Positions 1-5,010 of a stretch of 8,871 nucleotides of DNA are shown here, one piece after another. The notes under the pieces were generated by a model. That model worked only from the letters and a program-made list of their open reading frames with translations. It did not search any database and was not told the DNA's origin. Position numbers and translations under genes: made by a program. Position 1 is the first letter of the stretch. Every line of letters starts with the position of its first letter. Source of the DNA: Treponema sp. (lineage in GTDB: Bacteria > Spirochaetota > Spirochaetia > Treponematales > Breznakiellaceae); the NCBI GenBank assembly GCA_031255615.1, contig JAIRSD010000057.1:1-8871 (forward strand). The letters are read 5' to 3'.

Positions 1-404
1 TCATCATCGTCGTCTTCGTCTTCAAAGCCATCGTCTTCGTCTTCAAAATCATCGTCTTCGTCCTCGAAGTCATCCTCGAAGTCGTCTTCCATATCGTCGA
101 AGTTGTCTTCATCGTCGTCAATATCATCGTCCTCATCATCGTCGCCAAAAACGAGGGGAGGGAAGGGATAGGCCTCCCCGTCCTCCACGGGCCCGGCGAC
201 AGCCGGATCCAGGCCGCCGGCGATAAGCCATTCCGCCGGTTCCAGCGCCGGGACGCTCCACCCGGCAAGGGACCGCAAAACAAGGGCCTCCTCCCCGGTC
301 TCAGGGATCCGTTGGGTATTCATACATCCCTCCGACATATATTCAGACAAAAACGGTCGTATGGACGCGTCCGCGTCCGGCCTTATGATCTCTTCGGGAA
401 CCAT
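1..404 (-). CDS. Unrecognised protein with long acidic repeat tail, 3' end outside window
   Basis: I do not recognise this protein. The frame stays open from the ATG at 404-402 to the window edge, giving 134 residues and no stop. Residues 1-87 are a mixed, proline-containing region (AGWSVPALEPAEWLIAGGL at about 47-65) with no signal peptide or membrane segment. From residue 88 on it is almost only Asp and Glu, with a Phe recurring every 7 residues in the last part (FEDEDDD, FEDEDDG, FEDEDDD). The start at 404 is chosen because AGGGAGG lies 4-5 bases upstream and a TTGACA-type promoter sits 25-60 bases before it. A second ATG at 323-321 also has a GGAGGG just upstream and could be the true start. 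It is transcribed divergently from ispE. Acidic tails of this kind occur in proteins that bind basic partners or mimic nucleic acid, but no function can be assigned here. Confidence 0.72.
   Translation of the reverse strand, partial: MVPEEIIRPDADASIRPFLSEYMSEGCMNTQRIPETGEEALVLRSLAGWSVPALEPAEWLIAGGLDPAVAGPVEDGEAYPFPPLVFGDDDEDDDIDDDEDNFDDMEDDFEDDFEDEDDDFEDEDDGFEDEDDDD
6..68 (-). repeat. Three 21-bp tandem repeats encoding FEDEDD(D/G)
   Basis: Units at 6-26, 27-47 and 48-68 are 21 bp each and differ at only a few positions. A shortened 12-bp copy follows at 69-80. Each unit encodes seven residues of the acidic tail of the minus-strand gene, so unit gain or loss keeps the frame. The repeat may continue beyond the window edge. 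Confidence 0.85.
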
Positions 405-435
405 GGTTCCTCCCTTGCTTAATGATATTTCTTGA

Positions 436-465
436 AACATAAGGGAGACTTTAAGCATCTGTCAA
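436..465 (-). promoter_or_regulatory. Sigma70-type promoter for the acidic-tail gene
   Basis: Reading the minus strand, TTGACA (465-460) is followed after 18 bp by TATGTT (441-436). An A-rich stretch lies upstream of the -35 box. Transcription would start near 429, leaving a leader of about 25 bases that contains the ribosome binding site of the ATG at 404. This favours that start over the internal ATG at 323. Confidence 0.6.
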
Positions 466-490
466 CTGGTTTTGTTGTAGTTTTTCAATC

Positions 491-519
491 TTTTGACCGG
501 ACTGCGGCCCGGTTCAAAA
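491..519. repeat. Inverted repeat in the 405-1057 spacer
   Basis: TTTTGACCGG (491-500) faces CCGGTTCAAAA (509-519), a 10-bp pairing with one bulged base and an 8-base loop. The T-run is on the 5' side in either reading direction, so it does not look like an intrinsic terminator. The rest of 520-628 shows nothing I can interpret. Confidence 0.5.
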
Positions 520-628
520 TATATGCGGTATAAGGCGGATCCCCCGCCGTTTTCCCTTGGGCCCCCAGCCCCTTCGCTCCCGCGCCTCAAGTCAGGGATA
601 GTACTCAGTCTTTTTAAGAGGGGCGCAT

Positions 629-975
629 CCCCGCCTCCGGCGGGGACCGGGCTATCCGCTCTAACAAAAACCCTGCGGGTTTTTGTTCCGCTTCTATCCC
701 TTGCGCTGCTGAAAATCCGCATCCATGCGGATTTTCAGCCCGGGTTTTTTGCGAAGCAAAAAACCCGGGAAATAGAAACAGCCGGCATCCTGCCGGCCTG
801 GAGTTTGGCGCCTTGCCCCAAACTCCGCAAACCCACCCGGCTGCGCCTTTTGGTTCGGCATCCCTGCCGTTTTACGCTTTTGGAGTTTGCGCCTGCGCGC
901 AAACTCGGGGAACTTATCCCCCGCCGCGCCGCACCGCCTTGGGAGCCGGCCTCCCTGCCGGCGGCAGTCTTGCCG
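629..975. repeat. Array of eleven consecutive hairpins upstream of ispE
   Basis: Arms (5' arm / 3' arm, all perfect): 629-635/639-645; 663-673/677-687; 708-722/725-739; 739-752/756-769; 781-787/791-797; 800-808/818-826; 856-860/865-869; 883-892/897-906; 907-911/917-921; 945-950/957-962; 962-966/971-975. The longest are 15 bp (708-739) and 14 bp (739-769). Stem sequences differ, alternating AT-rich and GC-rich, but several loops contain TCC (629, 708, 781, 856, 945 hairpins). TTCTAT (692-697) and ATAGAA (772-777) can pair around two hairpins, giving a possible branched fold. GGAGTTTG occurs in two stems (800 and 882). Long frames cross this region on both strands, but none shows protein-like sequence, so I treat it as non-coding. 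Role unknown: structured RNA, mobile palindromes or regulatory DNA are all possible. Confidence 0.85.
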
Positions 976-1015
976 ACGGCGTCCCTCCGCGGCCCCGCTT
1001 TGTTTCGCCCCCGTC

Positions 1016-1044
1016 TTTACAGCGGAGGATTTTTCCGCTATAAA
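1016..1044 (+). promoter_or_regulatory. Promoter for ispE with an inverted repeat filling its spacer
   Basis: TTTACA (1016-1021) and TATAAA (1039-1044) are separated by exactly 17 bp. The start of transcription would fall near 1050-1052, only 6-8 bases before the ispE ATG. An inverted repeat AGCGGA (1021-1026) / TCCGCT (1034-1039) lies between and touches both boxes, as an operator might. Based on consensus match only. Confidence 0.55.
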
Positions 1045-1057
1045 AAAGATACAAACA

Positions 1058-2008
1058 ATGGTTCGTGTTAAGGTCGCGGCCCCCTGCAAAATCAATCTGC
1101 ATCTTTCGGTGGGGGAGCGCCGGACCGGCGGCTACCACGATCTGGAAAGCATCTTCCAAACCCTGGCCCTTGGGGATTCCCTCAGCTTCGAAGTTTTGGA
1201 GGAGAAGGGCCGCTGCGATATACTGGTCCATTCCCCTCCGGGCCCCGGCTTTCAAATCCCCCCGGAGGAAAACATCGTCGCCAGGGCGGTGTCCCTTTTC
1301 CAACGGCGGACGGGTTTTGACCGGGGCCTTCGGATAGGTCTGGAAAAGCGCGTCCCCCTGGGGGGAGGACTGGGAGGCGGTTCTTCGGATGCCGCTTCAA
1401 CCCTGGCGGCCCTGGATATGCTGGCGGGTACGGCTTTATCCTTGGCGGAACTGCGGGGTATGGCTCTGTCTCTGGGCAGCGACGTCCCCTTTTTTTTGGC
1501 GGATCCCCCGGCGGGAGGGCCCCCCGGGATTTCGGCGGCGGGGAGCGGCGGAGCCGCCTGGGTAACCGGCAGGGGGGAGCGGCTGCTTCCCCTGGAAAGC
1601 CCCCGTCCCTGGCCGGTGGTGCTGGTTCATCCGGGTTTTCCCAGCCCCACGGGGGAAGCCTTCCGCCGTCTGGATCTCCGGCGGCGCGGGAGGGCCGCCC
1701 GGAATCCGGGGCGGGAGGAACTGATAGGGGCCTTGGGCGCGGATCCCGCCGTCTGGCCCTATTGGAACGATTTTCTTCCGGTCCTTGATGAAGGGGAAGG
1801 AGAATCCTCTGTTTACCGGCCTATCCTTTCCGCGTTGCGGAGGGAAGGCGCCGGTTTTGCCGGTCTGTCCGGGGCAGGTTCCACCTGTTTTGGAGTTTTT
1901 ATGGATGAAGGAGGAGCAAAAAGGGCAGCGCGGTTATTAATGAACGGGATCTTTCTTATTTATGTAACGTTTTTCCTTGCGCGTTCGTCATTCGGGGTAT
2001 TAGAATGA
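1058..2008 (+). CDS. ispE: 4-diphosphocytidyl-2-C-methyl-D-erythritol kinase
   Basis: GHMP-family kinase that phosphorylates CDP-methylerythritol with ATP in the cytosol, the fourth step of the methylerythritol phosphate route to isoprenoids. The 316 residues show the family motifs in order: APCKINLHL near the N-terminus, with K11 at the position of the catalytic Lys; the ATP-binding loop LGGGLGGGSSDAA at 101-113; GSDVPFFL with the catalytic Asp at 142; and the Gly-rich GLSGAGSTCFGVF at 269-281. A Pro/Gly-rich stretch at about 148-168 and a charged loop near 205-220 make it slightly longer than usual. The frame is open further upstream, but the ATG at 1058 is chosen because homology begins there. 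No Shine-Dalgarno sequence precedes it, which fits the very short leader predicted from the promoter. spoVG follows after 38 bases and is probably co-transcribed. The last 20 residues do not resemble the family and may be a lineage-specific end. Confidence 0.95.
   Translation: MVRVKVAAPCKINLHLSVGERRTGGYHDLESIFQTLALGDSLSFEVLEEKGRCDILVHSPPGPGFQIPPEENIVARAVSLFQRRTGFDRGLRIGLEKRVPLGGGLGGGSSDAASTLAALDMLAGTALSLAELRGMALSLGSDVPFFLADPPAGGPPGISAAGSGGAAWVTGRGERLLPLESPRPWPVVLVHPGFPSPTGEAFRRLDLRRRGRAARNPGREELIGALGADPAVWPYWNDFLPVLDEGEGESSVYRPILSALRREGAGFAGLSGAGSTCFGVFMDEGGAKRAARLLMNGIFLIYVTFFLARSSFGVLE
1977..2006 (+). promoter_or_regulatory. Possible internal promoter for spoVG
   Basis: TAGAAT (2001-2006) matches the -10 consensus at five of six positions. 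TTGCGC (1977-1982) is a weak -35 box 18 bp upstream. It lies in the 3' end of ispE and would give spoVG a leader of about 34 bases. Weak evidence; spoVG could rely on ispE transcription alone. Confidence 0.3.
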
Positions 2009-2046
2009 AAATACGTTGTTGGCCTCGTTGCTAAAGGAGATGCGCC

Positions 2047-2328
2047 ATGGAAATAACTGATATCCGGGTTCGGAAAGTAACCGGAGAAGGTAAATTAAAG
2101 GCGTATGTGACCGTTACATTTGATGATTGCTTTGTCGTGCACAATGTTAAGATCATCGAGGGAAAAAGCGGAGTTTTTATTGCCATGCCCAGCCGGAAGA
2201 CCCGCGCTGGAGAGTATAAGGATGTCGCGCATCCTATCAATCCCGAATTCCGGGCGGAATTGCAAAGAAGAATCCTGGAACGTTACGATTCCGGTAACGG
2301 CGAGGATGATCTTACGGTAGAAATTTAA
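2047..2328 (+). CDS. spoVG: SpoVG family nucleic-acid-binding regulator
   Basis: Small cytoplasmic protein of 93 residues. The family was named for a sporulation phenotype in Bacillus, but it is widespread in non-sporulating bacteria, and the Borrelia and Staphylococcus members bind DNA or RNA. The whole length matches the family: MEITDIRVRKV at the start, then FDDCFVVHNVKIIEG, the signature FIAMPSRKT at about 45-53 and YKDVAHPINPEFR at about 58-70. The tail after residue 83 is short and acidic. AAAGGAG (2033-2039) lies 7 bases before the ATG, a strong site. It lies 38 bases after ispE and upstream of a hairpin cluster and tRNA-Gln, the usual spirochaete setting as I recall it. Its targets cannot be read from the sequence. 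Confidence 0.96.
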   Translation: MEITDIRVRKVTGEGKLKAYVTVTFDDCFVVHNVKIIEGKSGVFIAMPSRKTRAGEYKDVAHPINPEFRAELQRRILERYDSGNGEDDLTVEI

Positions 2329-2350
2329 CTACTGACAGCATCTGCTGAAA

Positions 2351-2373
2351 GCCGCCGGCTGACAGTCGGCGGC
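2351..2373 (+). terminator. Hairpin after spoVG, possible transcript end
   Basis: GCCGCCGGCT (2351-2360) pairs with AGTCGGCGGC (2364-2373) around a GAC loop, a 10-bp GC-rich stem with one G-T pair, 22 bases after the spoVG stop. No T-run follows, so it may stabilise the mRNA end rather than stop transcription by itself. Confidence 0.5.
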
Positions 2374-2387
2374 CATGCGGTTAAAAT
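2359..2387 (+). promoter_or_regulatory. Candidate promoter for tRNA-Gln
   Basis: CTGACA (2359-2364) and TAAAAT (2382-2387) are 17 bp apart and close to the sigma70 consensus. The start would be near 2394, about 35 bases before the mature tRNA. The -35 box lies at the tip of the post-spoVG hairpin and the -10 box in the loop region of the next hairpin (2377-2393). Confidence 0.45.
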
Positions 2388-2393
2388 AACCGC
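2377..2393. repeat. Perfect hairpin with AAA loop
   Basis: GCGGTTA (2377-2383) and TAACCGC (2387-2393) pair perfectly around AAA. It is the second of three hairpins between spoVG and the tRNA, and it overlaps the candidate -10 box. Confidence 0.6.
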
Positions 2394-2411
2394 CGGCGGG
2401 GCTGGCGTTTT
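2391..2411 (+). terminator. Hairpin followed by TTTT, terminator-like
   Basis: CGCCGGC (2391-2397) pairs with GCTGGCG (2401-2407), 7 bp with one G-T pair and a GGG loop, and TTTT follows at 2408-2411. It could end the ispE-spoVG transcript. The T-run is short. It shares three bases with the preceding hairpin, so the two cannot form fully at once. Confidence 0.45.
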
Positions 2412-2428
2412 CATAACGGGATACGCAT

Positions 2429-2500
2429 TGGGACGTAGGCAAGTGGTAAGCCACCGGGTTTTGGCTCCGGCATGCACAGGTTCGAACCCTGTCGTCCCAA
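2429..2500 (+). tRNA. tRNA-Gln (anticodon UUG)
   Basis: A complete cloverleaf can be drawn. Acceptor arms TGGGACG (2429-2435) and CGTCCCA (2493-2499); D stem GGC (2438-2440) with GCC (2450-2452) around the AAGTGGTAA loop; anticodon stem CCGGG (2454-2458) with TCCGG (2466-2470), one G-U pair, and the loop TTTTGGC placing TTG at 34-36; variable loop CATGC; T stem ACAGG (2476-2480) with CCTGT (2488-2492) and loop TTCGAAC. The discriminator is A2500. CCA is not encoded, so it must be added by nucleotidyltransferase. UUG reads CAA, and CAG by wobble. It lies between spoVG and rplY. Confidence 0.97.
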
Positions 2501-2551
2501 ACGAATATCAGATAACTGAGCTTATTCCAAACATGATGGTCTAAGGATAAG

Positions 2552-2570
2552 TCCCCGGTAAAACCGGGGA
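2552..2570. repeat. Perfect hairpin 3' of the tRNA
   Basis: TCCCCGGT (2552-2559) and ACCGGGGA (2563-2570) pair around AAA, 52 bases after the tRNA. No T-run follows, so it is not a standard intrinsic terminator. It could mark the tRNA precursor end or belong to the rplY leader. Confidence 0.55.
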
Positions 2571-2584
2571 ACAGATCCGCCGAC

Positions 2585-2612
2585 TAGACTCTGTCCGTCA
2601 AATATATACATT
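2585..2612 (+). promoter_or_regulatory. Weak candidate promoter for rplY
   Basis: TAGACT (2585-2590) and TACATT (2607-2612), 16 bp apart, each match the consensus at four of six positions. The AT-rich patch 2600-2614 stands out in a GC-rich region. Transcription from here would give a leader of about 140 bases. Read-through from the tRNA promoter is an equal possibility. Confidence 0.27.
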
Positions 2613-2696
2613 ATGGATAGACGATCCTGGGAAAGAAAAGTTCTGTTCACAGGGCCGCGGCATAGGTTGCGCGCCGGTTTTGCGGCAGCCCTTAGA

Positions 2697-2726
2697 GTTG
2701 TCCGGAAACATCAGTTCCCGAACAAC
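2697..2726 (+). promoter_or_regulatory. Possible stem-loop in the rplY leader
   Basis: GTTGTCCGG (2697-2705) can pair with CCGAACAAC (2718-2726) with one C-A mismatch. It ends 19 bases before the rplY ribosome binding site AAAGGAG (2746-2752). A leader structure would fit autoregulation, as known for E. coli L25, but no specific binding motif is recognised. Confidence 0.3.
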
Positions 2727-2760
2727 AACCGTTTAAAAACGAACCAAAGGAGTTTACACC

Positions 2761-3369
2761 ATGAGTCAGGTTGTAGTGGCGGCCCGAAGCAGGACCGCGA
2801 AAGGATCGGCGGAAGCCCGGCGGATTAGACGGACAGGCCGGATACCGGCGGTATTGTACGGCAGGAGCGGCATTTCCTTGTCCATCGATCTTGACGCCAG
2901 GGAATTTTCCAACCGGGTCAAAAATATATCCGAAAGCACCATCGTTCAGGTAGAAGTGGAAGGAAAAACCTACGATGCCTTTGTGAAGGATACGCAGCGC
3001 AGTATTACTGAAGGGAGCATCCTCCATGTCGATTTCTACGAGGTGGAAAGCGGCATCGCCTTGCGGGCCCATGTTTCCCTGCACCTTACGGGGAATCCCG
3101 TCGGCGTGCGGGAGGGGGGCGTCCTCGAATCGCCGCTCCATGAGATCGAAGTGGAGTGCCTGCCCAAGGATCTTCCCGAACGGATTGAGATTGATATTTC
3201 CGATCTTAAGGTGAATCAGTCCTTCCATGTCCGGGATATCAAGCTGGGCGAGGGGGTTCGTCTGATCTCCAACGAAGATCAGGTGGTTGCCCTGGTCAAG
3301 TATGCCAGGGAAACGGCCGCCGCCCCTGCGGCGGGGGAAACCGGCGCGGCCGCCGCCCCCGCTGGGTGA
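2761..3369 (+). CDS. rplY: 50S ribosomal protein L25, long Ctc/TL5 form
   Basis: Binds 5S rRNA in the large ribosomal subunit. At 202 residues it is the long two-domain form (Ctc in Bacillus, TL5 in Thermus) rather than the short enterobacterial L25 of about 94 residues. Residues 1-90 carry the 5S-binding domain: ARSRTAKGSAEARRIRRTG, then RIPAVLYGR at about 27-35, and KDTQRSITEGSILHVDF near 80-97. The C-terminal beta domain follows, with HVSLHLTGNPVGVREGG at about 103-119 and LPERIEIDISDLKVNQSFHV near 139-158. It ends in an Ala/Gly/Pro-rich tail after about residue 183. The ATG follows AAAGGAG (2746-2752) with an 8-base gap. Downstream there is a terminator-like hairpin and then tilS. The peptidyl-tRNA hydrolase gene often found next to rplY is not here. 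Confidence 0.96.
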   Translation: MSQVVVAARSRTAKGSAEARRIRRTGRIPAVLYGRSGISLSIDLDAREFSNRVKNISESTIVQVEVEGKTYDAFVKDTQRSITEGSILHVDFYEVESGIALRAHVSLHLTGNPVGVREGGVLESPLHEIEVECLPKDLPERIEIDISDLKVNQSFHVRDIKLGEGVRLISNEDQVVALVKYARETAAAPAAGETGAAAAPAG

Positions 3370-3456
3370 TCCGATTCCGCGGCCGGGAGCCAGGGAGTCG
3401 TCCCCTCTACCCGGGGCTTGTCCGGGGAAAGGGTATACATCCGCTGCGGTTATGAC

Positions 3457-3492
3457 AAAGAAGGGTGAAGGGGATTATCCCCCCTTCTTTTT
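3457..3492 (+). terminator. Intrinsic terminator after rplY, abutting the tilS start
   Basis: AAAGAAGGG (3457-3465) pairs with CCCTTCTTT (3482-3490), and an inner GGGGA (3470-3474) / TCCCC (3478-3482) stem caps it with a TGAA bulge (3466-3469). The two stems share base 3482, so one pair must give. The T-rich run 3488-3492 fits an intrinsic terminator. Only 6 bases separate it from the tilS TTG codon, so any transcript entering tilS from upstream must pass it. It may act as an attenuator. Confidence 0.7.
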
Positions 3493-3498
3493 CTTGTA

Positions 3499-5010
3499 TT
3501 GGGTGCCTTTTTGGACTGCCTAAGCGCCGGCGCCTTTGAATCCGCTGTTTTTAAAGGTCTGGGTTCCCTGCCCGCGGGAATAAGCCTGCTGGCCGCGGTT
3601 TCCGGAGGGGCCGATTCCACCGCCATGCTGGCTTCCCTTGCCCGGCTCCGGGAAAGGGAAAATTTTACCCTCCGGGCCGCCCATGTGGAACACGGAATCC
3701 GCCCCGCGGAGGAAAGCCAGGGGGATGCCCGGGCGGTACGGGTCCTTTGCGCCGGCCTGGGCGTCCCCTGCCGGGTGCTGAGCATCCAACCCGGCAGGGT
3801 GGCTGAATATGCCCGCCGCGGGGGGACGGGCATAGAGGCGGCGGCCCGGCATTTTCGTTACCGGGCTCTCATAAAGGAAGCCCTGCGCCGAGGCGCCGGG
3901 GCCATTGTTACGGCCCACACCGGGGACGATGCGCTGGAGCTGTGCCTCATGCGGATTCTCCGGGGTTCCGGTCCCGAAGGGCTTGGCCGTATGCCCCCTT
4001 CCCGCCGTATCGCCGCGGGTAGAACGTCCTTGCTTATCCTGCGGCCCCTCCTGGGCCTTTACCGCGGGGATGTAGAATCCTACCTTGCCCTCCGGGGGCT
4101 TCCCTGGCGCAGGGATTCTACAAATACGGACGAGCGGTTTTTCCGCAACCGGATTCGCGCCGGGCTGGTCCCCTTCCTGGACAGCCGTTTTTCCGGATGG
4201 AAGCGGGCCCTGGAAACTCTGGGGGATACCCAAAGGCTGGCGGCTGGTTTTATCAGCGCCGAAGCCCGGAGCCGTGTGGCCTGGGAATGGAAGGATCTTT
4301 CCGGAAGGGATTCCGGCCGGGGCAGGATGCTGCAAAGCGGCGGGAATTTCTTTGATCAGCCCTTAATAATCCGGGAAGAAGCGTTGTTCCACGGCTTGAA
4401 TCTTTTTCGAGGGCCCGGCTCGGATTCCTCGATAAGGCGGCGCAGCCTGCGCCCTTTCATCCGGGGGGAAATTCAGGACATCGATCTTGGATTCTGCCGG
4501 GCCGCGGCGGATCGGAGGGGGGGGAAAGTCTCCATATTCCGCCGGAGCGGGGGAGGGGAGGCGGGTTTTTCTCTGTTGATCAAAGGGCCGGGACGCTATA
4601 ATCTTGAGGCTGCCGCCTGGTTAGGGTCCAATGCTGGGGAAAAGACGGTCCTGCGGGTGCTGGAGAGGGGCGGGGATCCTTCCGTCCGCCTGGAGGGGGA
4701 GGGTTTTTTTGCCCTTCTTCCCCTTGTTCTCCGTCCCTTTCGCCCCGGCGGCGCCAGGGCTTCGGGAGGGGCCGCCCCCAGGGATGCGGCTTTCGCCGGG
4801 GAACAAGGTTTTTTCGGGACGCGGACGGAGTCTGTTCCCGCGCCCCGCTTTTCAGCGGCGCTAATCGCCCAGGATGCGGCGGGGGAGGCGGCCCTTATCG
4901 GTGTTTGTCATCGGAGCGCAGTAATACTGTGGAAGCGGGAAATTCAAAGCGGCGGGGATTTTTTCTTTTGCGGCATTGGGGGTATTAATGCTGAACAATC
5001 AGAACGATAA
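3499..5010 (+). CDS. tilS: tRNA(Ile)-lysidine synthase
   Basis: Converts cytidine 34 of the CAU-anticodon tRNA-Ile to lysidine using ATP and lysine, so that it reads AUA. The N-terminal PP-loop ATPase domain is clear: AAVSGGADSTAM with the SGGADS loop at about 35-40, HVEHGIRP at 62-69, AHTGDDALE at 139-147, LRGSGPEGL at 154-162, RPLL at 182-185 and STNTDERFFRNRIR at 207-220. Here the usual DDQAET reads DDALEL. The C-terminal half is divergent; LPLVLRPFRPGG near residue 410-420 recalls the TilS C-terminal domain. The total of 503 residues is on the long side. An in-frame stop at 3466-3468 limits the start to TTG at 3499, or TTG at 3511; there is no in-frame ATG before the PP-loop and no clear Shine-Dalgarno sequence. 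The 3' end overlaps ftsH by 23 bases. Confidence 0.9.
   Translation: MGAFLDCLSAGAFESAVFKGLGSLPAGISLLAAVSGGADSTAMLASLARLRERENFTLRAAHVEHGIRPAEESQGDARAVRVLCAGLGVPCRVLSIQPGRVAEYARRGGTGIEAAARHFRYRALIKEALRRGAGAIVTAHTGDDALELCLMRILRGSGPEGLGRMPPSRRIAAGRTSLLILRPLLGLYRGDVESYLALRGLPWRRDSTNTDERFFRNRIRAGLVPFLDSRFSGWKRALETLGDTQRLAAGFISAEARSRVAWEWKDLSGRDSGRGRMLQSGGNFFDQPLIIREEALFHGLNLFRGPGSDSSIRRRSLRPFIRGEIQDIDLGFCRAAADRRGGKVSIFRRSGGGEAGFSLLIKGPGRYNLEAAAWLGSNAGEKTVLRVLERGGDPSVRLEGEGFFALLPLVLRPFRPGGARASGGAAPRDAAFAGEQGFFGTRTESVPAPRFSAALIAQDAAGEAALIGVCHRSAVILWKREIQSGGDFFFCGIGGINAEQSER

Noticed and set aside
213..1040. CRISPR array in the spacer near ispE
   Set aside because: The hairpins have no constant direct repeat and no regular spacer length, and no cas gene is present.
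887..1057. N-terminal extension of IspE by 57 residues
   Set aside because: The extension is arginine-rich translation of hairpin DNA; family similarity starts at MVRVKVAAPCKINL, at the ATG at 1058.
493..1071. Long open frames on both strands across the ispE upstream spacer
   Set aside because: The translations are biased, Pro/Arg/Ala-rich and repetitive, reflect hairpin DNA of high GC content, and lack ribosome binding sites and recognisable domains.
2501..2760. Structured RNA gene such as RNase P RNA, tmRNA or 6S RNA in the rplY leader
   Set aside because: I looked for the conserved RNase P and tmRNA motifs and found none; the stretch is also too short for RNase P RNA or tmRNA. Only two isolated hairpins are supported.
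2613..2828. 71-codon plus-strand open frame overlapping the rplY start
   Set aside because: No ribosome binding site, no family resemblance, and its second half is rplY read in another frame.
3418..3439. Promoter for tilS from TTGTCC and TATACA
   Set aside because: The boxes are only 10 bp apart, too close for a sigma70 promoter, and no better -35 box lies upstream of TATACA.
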